From: Paraphysoderma sedebokerense
Lineage: Eukaryota; Blastocladiomycota; Physodermatomycetes; Physodermatales; Physodermataceae
Assembly (NCBI GenBank): GCA_025602915.1
Contig: JAHLJZ010000010.1
Location: 372,001 to 436,000 of the forward strand
DNA length: 64,000 nt
Reading direction: 5' to 3'
The translations under genes were made by a program, and so were the position numbers. Shown one piece after another: positions 49,850 to 63,600 of this stretch (positions are counted from its first letter, which is position 1; every line of letters begins with the position of its first letter). The notes under the pieces are model-generated. The model was not told the DNA's origin and did not search any database. It was given only the letters and a program-made list of their open reading frames with translations.

Positions 49850-52800
49850 ATGGCAGCCAATCGCTCTAAGGGCTATAGTCCCACGCATAAGCGACGATCT
49901 CTGGGATATGATCATTGGAGTCCTGATCGTAGCAAGTCTTCCAAAAAGAGTGATAAATTTCGTTCACCGAGGAGGGTCAACGCCAGAAGCAAGAGTCAAC
50001 AGTCGCCACCGCGGGAACTATCACACTCGAAAAACTCAGCGTGCCAAAAAGATGACGGTTCAAGAAAAGTGAGAAATAGTAGGAGCGATATTGAATCTTT
50101 ACTTGTGTGGAGACCTCCGCCGAATGACAGGACAACTGAGTGTCTGATATCCGAGTCCAAGTTGTTGAACTTCGGCAAAGCAGTTGAAGACGATTCGGCA
50201 CTTACGCCCGTTGTACTTCAATCGTTATGTGGTCTAAATTCTGTACCCGACTCGCTTGCTAGAACCGGTCAGTCTGTCCCAAACAGACCTCCAGTATCAT
50301 CTGCTACCCAACCCTTTCATTCCCACTCAAACTATCCACCGATCGGACAACACCACGAAGCTTGCTTCACCACCCCACAAATGGCAGACGTCCCTCTACA
50401 GCTACCTCTCATGTTCCAATCAATACCTTCTGACCTGTTAGCTCATTTTCTCCAAGTTATGCCTCCGACTTCGGTACTTCCTTCTTTGCCAAATACTTCT
50501 ACCCTTTCCTCCCTTAATCTTCATGATGGCATTAGAGGTCCCGAAGCATCCATAACCTCTTCTGGTGTTGGTTCTTCCCCAAGTCCTCCTGTTACTGATG
50601 GTTTTTCACCGACTGTTTCCCATCCTTCGCATGAAACTGATAAGATACAGACTTCCCCAGTATCAATTCCGGACGTAGTGTCGCTAACACAGATCTATGA
50701 AACCGATTTAGCTGAGAGATTGGCCGACCGGCAATTCCGTTTAACTCGAAGTAATACCAACGTTGTTAATACATCTTGCATGTCGACATCAACAACTGAT
50801 TCTGCACCACTTACTGCACCTTCCAGGCAGTGCTCTCTTCCCAATAGCACCGCCTCATTTACACTACAGTCTCAGCCGAATGATCCCACCAGTGTAACAG
50901 ACAATCACGCCCAGACTTCTTTTCCTGCTCCCTCTGACTTGCCTATCGTACAATCAAGAGGCGCATATTCTCATCTAACAACCTCCGTGCAGGGAACTTC
51001 AAGATCTGAAAATATTTGTAATAGCGATATCGATTTCAAAGCCCCATCGCTTTCCTCCGCTTATGTACCGCTCACAAAACCTTATCAAGTTGACTGCTCA
51101 AAAAAGAATGCGAACTTGGAAGTAACTGCCCAAGATGAAGGAACTTACAGTTCTTCGATGATTAGAAGGGAAGAAGAATCACGACGGAGGAGACCTAATT
51201 CTCAAACGAAGCAGAAGCGAAAGCGTTCTAGGAGAAGACATAGCCATTCGGAGAAAGAAAAGAATAGTAATGACGGAAAGCGGTCGAAGAACGATGGATG
51301 TTCTTCAGTAAATTCAGAAGATCAGAAGGCAGTAATCCAATGCAACAGTAGTTTGGATGGCTATGTTGATGAGATAAATGAGGGAATTTCCGTTCAACTC
51401 GCGCACTCGATACAATCAAATCAAACAACAAATAATGATGCTTCGATGAAGCAAGGATGTTCAGGCGCAAAAGATTTTCAGATTGACGGTTCGATTCCGG
51501 GGTTGTTAACTGCTGCCCTTGTCGGGGTATCCGAACGTTACAGTGAGGAGAATCTAAAGAGCAGTACCTCAAATGAAGAATCGCCGCATAGTATTGAAAA
51601 AGCTAACTCGAAAGAGAATGAAAGAAAGGAAAGCGAAGCTACTTCGGAGTTGTCAGTTACGAACTGTACTCTGCCATTCAATACCCCCACTTCGATTTCT
51701 AATGCTGACATTCAGCCGTGCGATGATATAAATATATCAGCAAGTACGATGACACCGAATTCACCTTCCTTGTTCGCTTCACATCGGCTGCCACATTTAA
51801 CAGGTGGAGCAAACGAACCCGAGGTAACGGGGGCAACTGCCGATAGATCCAATATTGAAGCTGATCAAGCATTACTGCGCGCAGTTGAAAAGAAGTTGGA
51901 AGTCGAGCACGCCGAGTCGACTGACATTGTTGCCCGAGTACCCAGTTCTTCTTCAAAAGTTGTTGCGGATACTGCTCTGGACAACGTAAATGATGAGTTC
52001 GATGTGAAACGACCAACAGTAATGCATGTAAATGAGGTTGACCCTCAACAAATGGCAATCGACAATTTGCTACTTTTAGCTTCCGTATCGGACAATCAAA
52101 CTCGGCAATTTGGGCCCGAAAATCCAAATTCAGATTATGGCAGTTCTGAACCGGACCAATTTGAAGTTATGGAATACCCTAAACAGCAATTGCTTCACCT
52201 GGAAAAGGGTGAAGAGTTTTTGCATGAACAGGACAAACGTGGAGAGAAAATCACCCAAACGATATTGCAAGACCACCTTTCAGGTGAAGATGCTAAAACA
52301 GGAAAAGGATCAATTCAATCGGCCTTTCAGATTGAGCATAAATGTAGTAATATCGATGATAATTCAACCGACGTTGAAGAAACGGATGAGGAGGATGTCG
52401 AATCTGATCTTGAAACTGATAAAATATTTAATGAATCCATGAATCACAGTATTGGAAATGGAACAAATCGTATCGAATATCTGCAATCTGATATTACAGA
52501 ATTGGATGTTGCCGAAAGTAAATGTCGCGATCCCGAAGACTCAGAGCGAAGCATAGTTGAAAGCGAAGATGAGAAAGAAAATATGCCATGTTGGAATCCA
52601 TGTACTTGGGATTGGAATTGGGGAGCAATAGGCGAAAAGAAAATGAGATTTTACACGATTGAAGAGGATGAAGTCGATCTTGATTGGGATCATCGATTGG
52701 GTTCGTTTGCTGTTTCTGGTTCTGTCCTTCCACGATTATGTAATGTTAAAGTTGAGTAACCCGTCATTATTACTGGTCAATTATTTATTGTGGCTTTTCA

Positions 52801-53471
52801 GATATCGAATTTCAAAAGGAAGATGCCCAGCAAATAAGCCAGCCAGTTGCCAAAAAGACTAGCAAAATCCTTGACATTATTGGGATAAGACCCAAATCTA
52901 CCAGAATTCGAAATTTGGCGGGTACGGAGGGTAACTCAAATCCGATAGAACAAAAACAATCCCAAAGTACGCTTTTGTCGCGGCAGAATCGAGATAAACC
53001 TACCTTGTCATCTAGGTCAAAACCATCAACACTCCCCATCGATAATGATTGTAAATCTAATCCGAAACCGAAGTCGAATCAGACATCCAAAGATTTTGCA
53101 AAAGTCGGTGATGTCGCCTCATCTTCATCTTCCTCCGATGCGGAGTTTCTTCCAAACAAGTCAACTGGGAGGAAGGGCAAAAATAAGACTAAAAAGTCGG
53201 ATGATAGAAAGAGAAGATTAAGAGCACCGAGAAAGCAGAAGCAGCAAGCAAAAGATCAACTGCAGGCGAAAGTCGATGGCAGTCAGTCAAATTTGAAAAC
53301 AAATAGGAATGGCCGAGCAAGGTCTGCTGCGGTTAAAGCTAGCGCGAAAATAAAAGGTACATTACACTATACTAATCACTTTCATCATTTTGCCTTAACT
53401 TATTTGCTTAATCATCTTGGCTAGGCACTGCTCAGCCCAGTAGGAAACGAAAGGGTGTTGCATCCAACTAA
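49850..53471 (+). CDS. Large disordered protein, SR-like start and basic tail, function unknown
   Basis: Three exons (49850-52739, 52802-53356, 53425-53471) give 1,163 residues. The start is Ser/Arg/Lys-rich (HKRRSLGYDHWSPDRSKSSK). A long Ser/Thr/Pro-rich middle follows, broken by a basic nuclear-signal-like patch (QTKQKRKRSRRRHSHSEKEK, about 442-461). An acidic stretch then leads to a tryptophan-rich motif (CWNPCTWDWNWGAIGEKKMR, near 912-931) followed by EEDEVDLDWDHRLG. The tail is Lys-rich (RKGKNKTKKSDDRKRRLRAP) and ends QPSRKRKGVASN. The layout suggests a nuclear chromatin or RNA-associated scaffold, but I do not recognise a family. The first intron is placed at 52740 (GTAATG) because only that donor joins the downstream exon in frame. 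Confidence 0.7.
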
Positions 53472-54757
53472 ATTAATAGCAACGCCATCACTCATTCATT
53501 TTGTCCCGTCACTTGATCATTTATTCATGCATTCATTCATTCATTACCCCCCAAAGAAATCGCCAGATACCTTTTATTATTAACATTGTACTTCCTTTGC
53601 TCATCAATACTTTCCCTACCCACATACATCAGCAGTACTATCAACATTCACCCTTCATTATATATATATTACTTTTTGGGTGCTATATAAGCCCACCTTG
53701 GATAATGACTTCTTGTGAAATTGTTTGGTTTATTTTTACCGGTGCGGCTTTCGGAGTGAACAGAGCTCCAAATTGCCTGGGCTTGATTTTCATATATTTT
53801 ATACAGAGGAAAAATTATAATACGAAAAAAATGTACATATACCTACATAATATAACTTTTCTGATATTTGTGCCTTATGTGTCAGGCAGGCCGATATCAC
53901 TTATATACGATTTTGAAATATATTCTATATGTAGACTTTTACGTGTCCGTCTATTCCAGCGACATCTTGATAGTCTTCGTTGAGACCGCTAGAAACTTGT
54001 TCCAATTTACCGTGATTTTGAAGCGAGAACACCCGCACATCAATCGATGCTAAATTGTATATTACATTCAACACATCATTCTCACCGCAGCGAGACGTTA
54101 ATAAACCACTGTTTCACTGATTTGTAAAAGCGCGAAATATCGTTCTTACAAAATATTAACGAATATTTGCCGACATTACGTGAATAGAGTGTCTATTGTT
54201 CTCTTACTATTATAATTACTGTGCATACATGTTTTTTGCTTTCAAACTGTAAATATATTGCAAATTCTTCATTCACAAAGCATTTGCAATTTGCGCAACG
54301 CGTAGGTCTTTGCAAATCCGCATTTACAGATTCCGGTAAATTTCATGTTTACGCATCCGAAGATCGAAATTTACACCATATTTACTTCTCTTTTGCTTTA
54401 TCAGTAAATTTACAGAACGGGCTTAGATTTTTTCCTCGATGGTCCATACACGTGACCAACTTCATTCCTGATGGGTACTCCCCTTTCATGTTCTCCCTTC
54501 ACTCACAACAACATCATTCACCACAACAACATCCCCTCACTCACAATTAACGACGACAACGGGTCTTAGCAAAGCCTTTTGAATCATTCCAAGAGTCATT
54601 CTAAAAAGTAGGTGCACTTACTTATTCTCCATATTAGAATTCAACTCGATGCCCTTCCGCGTCGTGGTGTCCAGTACTGTGCACAGACAGAAAGAAAGAA
54701 TGGATTATTCGCTTCCATTAACTGACATTCAGTTGTTCGACACTATATATAGATTCA
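53472..54757. other. Gene-poor AT-rich intergenic stretch
   Basis: About 1.3 kb with no supported coding exon. From 54230 to 54420 it is dense in short mutually complementary words (TGCAAAT, ATTTGCAA, GTAAATTT, AAATTTAC) that could form hairpins, but no clear element ends, terminal repeats or tRNA-like boxes were recognised. Open frames here are AT-rich and unlike protein. Confidence 0.4.
53531..53546 (+). repeat. Short ATTC microsatellite
   Basis: Four near-perfect ATTC units in tandem, just 3' of the 49850 gene. It is too short to be more than ordinary simple sequence. Confidence 0.7.
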
Positions 54758-55685
54758 ATGGCTCCCACAGTGGGCACAGTTTATAAACATTGCCCTTGTT
54801 CCACATGCAGAAATGAAATACTGTTGGCGCCACGCACAATCCGTCGCCATATTCAATACAACGGTCGTATGAGGAATAATAGGTCCAATACTCAGAAATT
54901 ATTAAATGCATCCGAAACATTACCTAAGGAAGTCCAAGGTACCCTTCGAACGGTTGCTCAGAGCTAAGGCCACACAAAGGATCGACACCGCGAAGTCCTT
55001 TATGGAGAATCCAGAGGTACTGAGGTCCATGGGGACATTATTTCCGTGGCCAAGGTTTGGTTATTTTAATCTTAATTCCATGTTAACTCCCCGGGAGGAA
55101 GCGTGATTAAGCTCTAAATCAATCCTGCCCAGTGTCTGATGTTCACAAAACTCAAGTTAATGCAGATTCAGAACAAGTTGAAGAAAAGAATGCTTCTGCA
55201 TTGCCTCATGCTGAGGGACAGGTGTTGAATTCCGATAGCGAGCCATATCAGTCACGCCTGGAATCGAAGAAAGAAGCTGCCAAAGACAAAAGACAAGAGA
55301 AGAATGTAATAATAATCAAACGAATGAGGCACAGAAGAAGGAAGGCGCTAATAATAAAGGTCAAGATGGAGCTAGACATGATAACAATAATCAAAAGAAT
55401 AACGATCAGGAAAACGGTCAAACCCATCAAAATTGTGTCGATTGCGCTGAAGTTCAGCAAATCATTAATATTATGACGGCACAACTCGGTCAATTAAAAA
55501 AATTATGCGACCTAGCTGGTCAAAACGGGAATCAAGGAAATAACAACCAAAACGCTGGAAATGGTAATTAAAACATGAATAAAACCCGGCCGCAGTAATA
55601 ATTTTATATTTTCTCCGATACAGTTGAACAAGATCAAGAATGCACTGATGAATCCTTACTAGAATTTGAGGAGGCAATTATTTGA
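54758..55685 (+). CDS. Possible small gene: Cys-finger start and N/Q-rich end, exon structure unresolved
   Basis: Two parts look protein-like. At 54758 a frame begins with YKHCPCSTCRNEILLAPRTI followed by RRHIQYNG, a C-x-C-xx-C...H pattern like short zinc-binding heads seen in some fungal DNA-transposon proteins. At about 55300-55570 an N/Q/K-rich frame contains CVDCAEVQQIINIMTAQLGQ and joins across a good intron (GTAATT..ATACAG, about 55567-55621) to an acidic last exon ending at 55685. Between them, three frames are used in turn, and the introns needed would be about 30 nt or non-consensus. It may be a real gene with exons I could not join, or a decayed plain DNA-transposon gene. Confidence 0.3.
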
Positions 55686-55852
55686 GTTTGAAATTGAAGA
55701 TTTGTTCAGACTCGTGAGTGGCGAATGAAACAGCAGTTACGGGAATGCATGAAGGCTGAAGCACGACAAGTTGCCATGGATATGAATACACCGTTCAAAT
55801 ATTTTTTTCACAATCTCTGAACTTTGTACAATGTAAAGAATCATTTAAATCA

Positions 55853-57177
55853 TCATCCCTCCACTCTTCCAAATTCCAACGAACCATGCATCCTCCTCTC
55901 ATCACTTTCAACGTCACTTTCACCATCATGCTCCCTACTATTCGGTTCTCCTTCCTCTTCCTCTTCACTCTCGTCGATGCTAATTTCTTCGACCAAAGTT
56001 CTCAATCCTCTACCGACTTCCCAATTCTCAAGTACATCCAACACCCCGTTTTCGAAAGTCCACAGTAATTTGATAACCTTTAAAAATTTAACTTGTGAAG
56101 TAACCCTATACTTGTACGCTGCTAAAAATAACGCATGGTGATTTAATGTGTCTATTCTGGCACCGTGATGTAAAAGTAGTTTGACTACGGAAAGGTGTGC
56201 GTTGTAACAGGAAAATCGTAATGCGTAGCCATTCATGGAGTGAATGTCGGCGCCGTGTTTCAACAGAAGTTTGACGACCTAAGGAGTAACCAGAATACAA
56301 TTCCATTTAATAAATCCGTTTGGAATGGACAAATGTGGTAATTCGAATGACGAATTTGCCGCGCCAGCGGAAGGAAGCATTACAAACCTCGATATGGCCG
56401 TTGTAACAAGCCAGATGCAATGCATGATTTTCCAACGCTGTCAAATCTGCACCTCTATTGATAAGTAGCTCACAACTCCTTAGGTAACCATTTTCAGCAG
56501 CAAATCGCAAGGCAAAATGATCATCAGCTTTGAAGTCTGCATTATTTTTTATGAGGATGACCAAAATTTGGCTATTGAAAGTAGGGAAACGCAACAGTCG
56601 TTCTCGAAGGAGAGTTTTAGAGTGCCCGTATTGGTTAAGAATCCAGCGAGCCTTCACACTATTGGATTTGGAAATTTTAAAATATTCTCGGTTCACTATA
56701 GACATTCGTAATATACGGAATAAGAATTAGCCCATGAAAAAAGTGATTTGGATCCACTTATGCTAGTGAAAAGCCAATTTCCCGTGGTGATTAATAATAG
56801 GCATATTCAATAATATAATCTTACATACCTAGCGTAAGAAACTGAGGATCAGCGGTATGGACGAATATGTTCTCTTTAATTTCTATCGGCAAAAGCGAAA
56901 ATTCGATAACTGGGCTAGAAGACTCATTGGATGACCGGGTATTGTTTCGGGTGAAATTGGCAGAAGTCGGGGTCCTCGGCGAACAAATTGACAGCGCCTC
57001 AACGGAACTACTCAACTCTTCCACAACTCTTGTTTCATTCGATGAATTCTTTAGTTCTTGGAATATTTTAGCCTCGTTAGCGACTCTAGTGTTGATAGTC
57101 ATAATGGGCAACGAAGTTGATAATTGACTGTTGCTCGCTCTACGGTTATTCTGAACTGTATCATTGGCGGGTAGCAT
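55853..57177 (-). CDS. Ankyrin-repeat protein with F-box-like N-terminus
   Basis: Three minus-strand exons (57177-56829, 56695-56388, 56278-55853) give 360 residues. A disordered start leads to LPIEIKENIFVHTADPQFLTLG, which resembles an F-box helix, then VNREYFKISKSNSVKARWIL and ankyrin repeats (HFALRFAAENGYLRSCELLI, HALHLACYNGHIEVVKLLLK, GYALRFSCYNAHLSVVKLLL). The C-terminus is very acidic (EISIDESEEEEEGE). F-box-like plus VNREYxxI plus ankyrin repeats is a layout I associate with expanded families in zoosporic fungi (from memory). Partner and substrate are unknown. The gene is divergent from the actinin/spectrin-like gene. Confidence 0.8.
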
Positions 57178-57680
57178 GGGACGCCGGTTTAATTTAATAT
57201 CAGAATTTTTGACGATAGACCAGCTTAATTGCTCTCAAGTATTAGAAAGCTGTGGAGTTGAAGATTCAAGTACTTGAGTTCTCGAATTATAATTCTTTGA
57301 TGCGAGGCTCATCTCCAGTGACATTGTCCGCCACCTGCATGATTGGCTGGGTTGATATATCGCATTGTACAGTCCCTAAATTGTAATTGTGGTGTGAGGT
57401 TACCAGTCCCATTACCGTCAGCAAGAGCTTTGGATAATTACAGTTGCATCTAGAAGACTTTCACCAAAGGTTCTCATTGCACTTTCCGACCCTAATAATT
57501 AATTCTTTTTGATCGCGGGCCGGTCTTGTACCATATAATTCTGTAATTTGTTGACTTCTTGTTTACATCTTCTCGAGATTTGTCACTTACAGCCGGTTCG
57601 TAACCATTTTTCCATATTGTGTATTTTGTGTCTCCGCAATTGTATGCGAGTTTATCATTGATTTCTTTTGAATAGTCGCA
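57178..57680. promoter_or_regulatory. Divergent intergenic region, ankyrin gene / actinin-spectrin gene
   Basis: 503 bases between two outward-facing start codons. Nothing coding is seen. Composition is mixed, with no long tract or obvious palindromic site. Confidence 0.35.
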
Positions 57681-60600
57681 ATGCCGTGGCCGTTTACTAC
57701 GGAAAGGAAGTTTTCGCTCAAAAGTTTGACGCTGAGTTCAAGGTCGAATTCGATATCATCTATAGCGTCATCAATACAATCTATAGAACCATCAACGTCC
57801 GGAAATGTCAAGCCGGATCGCACATCACTACAAAAGAAAGCTTTTATTCGATGGATAAACTCAAATTTACGATCTGCAGATATTGCGATATCATCATTGA
57901 AGGATCTTCGAGATGGAACGGTATTATTATTGCTGCTCAAAATTTTAACCAGTAAAGTTTCGAATGCACCACCAGTTCCAGAACCAGAAAAAGGAAATTC
58001 GACACTCAAAATCCATCATATTTTAAATGTCGGGAAAGCCCTGAAGTACATTGAAAGTACTTGGGGTACTTTGCACAACATCGGAAGTGAAGATATCGTC
58101 GGAGGAGATACTAAGCTGACGTTAGGTCTAATATGGATTATCATTCTACAATATCAAATTTCAGACATATATTACAATGATAAAAGCTCGGAGGAAACTT
58201 CCTCCAAGACCCCGTTGGAGGAATTAGTTCAGACTCTGGATATTTCGTTAAATAATGTCAATTTCGAACCCGCTCTCACTCTCGAGCCCGCAGAATCCAA
58301 TGACGACGACAATGATATTCAACTAACGTCAAGTGTCAAACCAGTACCGAATACGAGTAACGTCAAGCAGACCTTGCTGTCTTGGTGCCAGCAACAACTT
58401 AAGGCATTCATTAAAAACGGAGACCTCCCTAACGTCACTAATTTTTCTACGTCTTGGCAGAGTGGCCTGGCGTTCTGTGGTCTCTTGGCCGCATATGACC
58501 CTACATTGATTGATTTTCAATCCATAAAAACTCGTACTTCGGACTCAACGGAATGTATGGATAATATGAATCTCGCATTTCAAGTTGCGGAAGAACGGCT
58601 AGACATTCCTCGTTTGTTGGATGCGGAAGATATGGCATTGGTAGACCCAGATGAAAAGTCTGTCATGACCTATGTTTCTAGTTACTACGTAGCGATGAGG
58701 AGGAAAGACCGAGATCTGCCGAATACATCACAAAAAACATCAACGCATGAAAACCTACTGGAAAATGCATCAAGATTATGTGATGAAATCTCTCAACAAG
58801 TCAGAAGCGGTCGAGAAATACTACAAAATTTGATGTCGCATACACCGGAATTGGCTGACATTACATCGCAACATGCATTCTTCACTGCAGAATCCAAGAC
58901 GTTGAACACTAAATACGATCAAATTGTGGCGGCATATAGACCATTTTCTGGTAGCAGCGACGAATCTTTTCGGCCACTTCATAGTAAATTCGATACCCTT
59001 GTCGCCGAAATTGACGATTTGAACTCCGTGACATCAGACATAAACGCCAAACTAGCTGGCTTCACAGCCATCGCATCCAAGACAGCTGAACTTGAATTGA
59101 TTGAAGAGGATTTACGCGACGTTGCGTCCGCTCTCAATTCCTTAACTCTCGATTCCAATGTGAACGAAAACATGGCCATTGAAAACCGATTGGTCATGAA
59201 TGTGGAAAAATTAAGGAATGTGTCGAATGAGTTAGCACCGGATACATCGCGCAATATATCGGAACGAATTACTCTTCTTAATGATCTTGCCGATCAGTTG
59301 AAGATTGGTCTATCTCAAAATCAAGTGGAGTTGTATGAAAAGGTTTGTTTATTATGCAGTATCTAATCTTCGACAAAAGCTTAATGGTTCGTTCTTAGCG
59401 AATTCAAGAGTTTGTTGATGATTGCGGAGCGGCCAAAGCCTGGATTGCTCGCGCTCGAGAAGAAGTGTCGTCCAGAGATTACCTCAACACTGACAATGCT
59501 GACCTACAAGTTTGGAAAGACGACACAGAAAAGGTAGGAATATTGATTATGAAGATCTCAACGCGGGGTTTGCTCACTCTAAAATTTTGACAGAAAATCA
59601 AGCAGTTCGAAGACTTCCAAATGAGTGAGTTGAGGTCGACGTTCGTTGATCTTGAAAAGAAGCAGCACAATACCTGTAAGTGACACAATTCCAAAAGTTT
59701 CGATTCTGTCCAATATATGGTACTCATTTTTTCGCTTTTTTTTTCAGTCTATGACCGAGACGTTCCACAAATATGGAGTTCACTTCAAAGCTCGTTGGTT
59801 GACCTGAAAACCCAGGTTATGTTATTGGCCGAGAAGAGTCTTTACTTCCAAAAAGTGGCGTCAATAGAATACTCTTTAGACCATATGATTCGTAGCTTGG
59901 AGCATGACCCTTCTATTGATGTTGAATCTCTCGTTGAAATGCGTTCAGATTTATCAATGATACACAAGGATATCACAGCGACCGAAAAGGAATTCGAATC
60001 ACTGCTGCAAGACGAAGAAGCCGGCGTTTCGAAATGTCATCTCGATTTACTCTCCAAATACAAGGCAACCGTCGTCGCCCTCATTAACAAGAATATGGAA
60101 TTGGCTTTCGATGCCTTGTCTGAAAAGCTGGATGATGCTTCCTCGCGGATCACCGCAATAACGAACACTATCAAGCGAATTCAACCCACTGCTGTTAACC
60201 TACTTCGGTATCCTGAACTTCCTCCTGAATTTGATAACCTTATGAACCGATTGACAGAGATAAAGGAAGCATTAAATAATTATGAAAGTACCACTTTAAG
60301 TTCGCTAAGTGAGGAAATAGACAAGTTTTGTGCTGATCATGAGGAGGTTAAGTTGGATATGGCAAAAGTGGATGAACTAAAACGAGGGTTGGAAGCTGTT
60401 TCCAAGCTTTTCATTGACGCGAGGGGTAGTTATGAATCCAGTACAACCACCATGCAGCAGTTCGCTGCCTTGGCGTCGGAATTTCGAAATATTTTACAAG
60501 GGTTACAGGATCTTCAACTTGCCACGGTTGATGCTGTCGAAGAATTCGATCGCCCGATTGAACCGTCTTTAGCATCGCTACAATCTCAACTGGACAAGCT

Positions 60601-63600
60601 TCCTTCTCTGTTTGCATCTATTTTCGATCATGATATTCCGTGTGTTGGTTCTACCTACAATCTCGTGCAGTCTCAGATACATACTATAACATCGAATGCA
60701 GCTGCACGCAAAAATGCGATATTATCAGCAAGAGAGTTCACCAATTATTGTAATCTGGCTGATGCCGTTTACGACTCTATGAACAAGCTCTCCACGGCTT
60801 TACCTGGCGCCTCTCACATTGATGTCATCCCTACTGAATCAGAAATGTCCGCATTGCTTTCGTCGATCGAAACCTCTCAGAATATACTGCAAGATTTGGA
60901 CTCTGAGCAGTTACAACCTTTTTTTAAATTGTCGTCAGAACTGTTGTCAAATAACAGCATGATATCGTATTCAGATCAAATTATTCAGAAGAAGAAAGAC
61001 ATTATGGACGCATTTATGAATCTTCACGATACCATTGAATCAAAGTCGGCAGAAATTGAGTATTCGAGAAAGACCACAATCGTTGCTGGTGTGGTTGACG
61101 GATTATTGAAACACGTAAAATCGGCGAAGAATCAATTAGAGTCAACCAATGATTTGACATTACTCCAGCAGATTTCAGATCAGGCGTTGTCGATCGACAT
61201 TGCTAGTCAAAAAATTATCAACGATCATTCAGACCTCATGGCTCGAAATTCTGCTCTCGAAACTAAAGTTTATTCACTCGAAAAAGACGTCAATGAATTG
61301 AAGTCTCTACTGAAACATGGATCGTTGATTAAATCGTTCTCTTTTGAAGTAAAGTCGTTTCTGGAGTGGTTGCAGGCGCTCGAGAAATCGATACCGGATT
61401 ACGGAAGTTACAACGGATTCGTTATGACCCAAGAGCAATGGTCTAAGCTTTTCTCTATGCAAGCGTCGTTAGAAGCTGATATGGCAGATAAAGAAAAGGT
61501 TTATCGAAACCTCACTTACGAAGGACGCAAATTGGATATGTCTACAGAGGTCAACGATTTGGTTACAAGATGGGATCAGGTGCGGAAGTTGTTGGTTTCG
61601 TCCAAATCGTCCATGGAGAAGGTGGGGAAAGTATGGGAAAGCAAAGTTGAGTTTGAAAAATTGAAGGAAGCCGAAGCGAAACTAAAAAACCGCGTCATGG
61701 TTTGCCTGGATCACGATACACTGATGGTGCTTGAGAATGCTGCAGATAAACTCAGATCGTCAGTTTCCGAAATGGTACAAACAACGAAACAAAGTTCATG
61801 GCAGGACAATTCAGAGTTTACCGCTTCACTTGAGTTACTTGATGGCGCTGTTACCCAACTTTTCGAGCTGATCGAGCAAAAGAAGTTACAATTTCAATGT
61901 GACACTCTCCGAGATGAGCTCTTGGCCGACGCTGATGTTATTTCTCAGAAACTACAAATCGTTCATCTCAAATGTGTTGATGACACTGTTAAAGATTTAT
62001 CAGAGTGTTCTGCGATCGAGTCTGATATAAATGAAATCATGGAGTCAATGAAAGAGGTGAATCACCGAGCATCGCAGCCGACGTTGAACGATCATCCATC
62101 TACCCGATCGGAACTTTCAGCACGGTTAACCGAATTGGAGAAGCAATCCAGAGAAGTCAAAGAGTCGTTTGAAAACATGAAGTCGAAACATGTTGAAGAC
62201 GCCAGAGTAAATCAGTACCTTAAAGATTGTGACGAACTGGAGTCATGGATGAAGTCCAAGCTTGCGGATCTCATTCCATTCGAAGATACCCTCGATGCCC
62301 CTAATCATCAGTTTTCATCTTCATTCTTGGACGAAATGGTGAAATCTTTGAATGAGGTGAATGATCATTTCGGGGTGTATCATCGCATCAAATCTCTTTC
62401 TGCGTCGTACACAAAAGAAGTACCAAGACGGAAAAGTTTGTTGGAATCGAGACAATCCAATATCGACGTTCAATGGCAAATGCTTATGGCCCGTCGACAG
62501 GTGCTACTTAAGAAGATTGACGCCGAGAGGATCTTTGATTCAAGCCGAAAACTTGCACTAGAGATTCAAAATTCTGGTGATCAATTACTGGACAGAATTT
62601 CCGGGGCTAAAGCCGGTAATTTAGACATTGAAGCGGTTAATAACTGGAAGAATGAACTCAAGTCTATGGAAGAAGAGCTCGTGATCGCTCAAAATAAGTG
62701 TGAGAGAATGATGACCGACGCCGCTCTCGATGTGAAAACTATTTCAGAGATGTTTAAAACGCCTTTCGATGTAATTGGCAAAGGGTTGCTCGCTGTCTCT
62801 GAAAAAGAGAATGAGCTTAAACGTCATACGAGTTGGCTTAATGTATCTTCATCTATTGAAGAATTAGAGACAGAGGTCAAAGGGCTTTTAGACGACATCA
62901 AAGCTCGATGGTCGACGACGGATTTCGGGGTTATCAATGGCGATTCAAACGACGAGGAAGTTATTCAACGAATTGCCAGTTATTACGATTCTACGTCAGC
63001 CAAAGTCAAAGGACTCATCCAACGACAAACTTCGATCTGTTCATCTGTCGAGATTGAAATGGAAGACCGCCCAACATCTGACCGTCTCGCTATTAGATCG
63101 AAGTTACAAGTACTCAACTCTGATTTATCCAGCCTTAATAATGAAGTTGACCGCCTAAAGTCCGTGTATCAAGAGTTATGTCGAATGGCGGAATTGTACC
63201 AAGATCTAAAAAAGACGGAAGAAACACTACAATCCATCGAACAAGAATGTGCTTTGTTATCTCAAAACGGCGCAGAGAATGCATCAGAAGTTATAATCGA
63301 AATCGAAAACAACTTTAATCAATCCCACGTATCTCTGTCTTCCGTTTACACGATATTTCGTGCCCTTAATCAACAAACCCGGTTACCTCAGTCTTTATTT
63401 GAATCAAACAAGAACCATTTCGAAGCCATGTTTTCCAGAGTGTCATCATTCTCCGATCATGTAAAACTCATGGTCAGTGATATTAAGCATTCGTTCAGTA
63501 AAATGAATAATGTTTACTCGACCTTGACCGAGATTTCTGAATGGGTTCAAAAATGCACCGAATCGGAAAGAGATATGATTCAAGATTTGAAGACTAAAAA

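Noticed and set aside
54221-54550. 109-residue frame in the gene-poor stretch
   Set aside because: AT-driven frame with no ATG-based start context, motifs or splice support.
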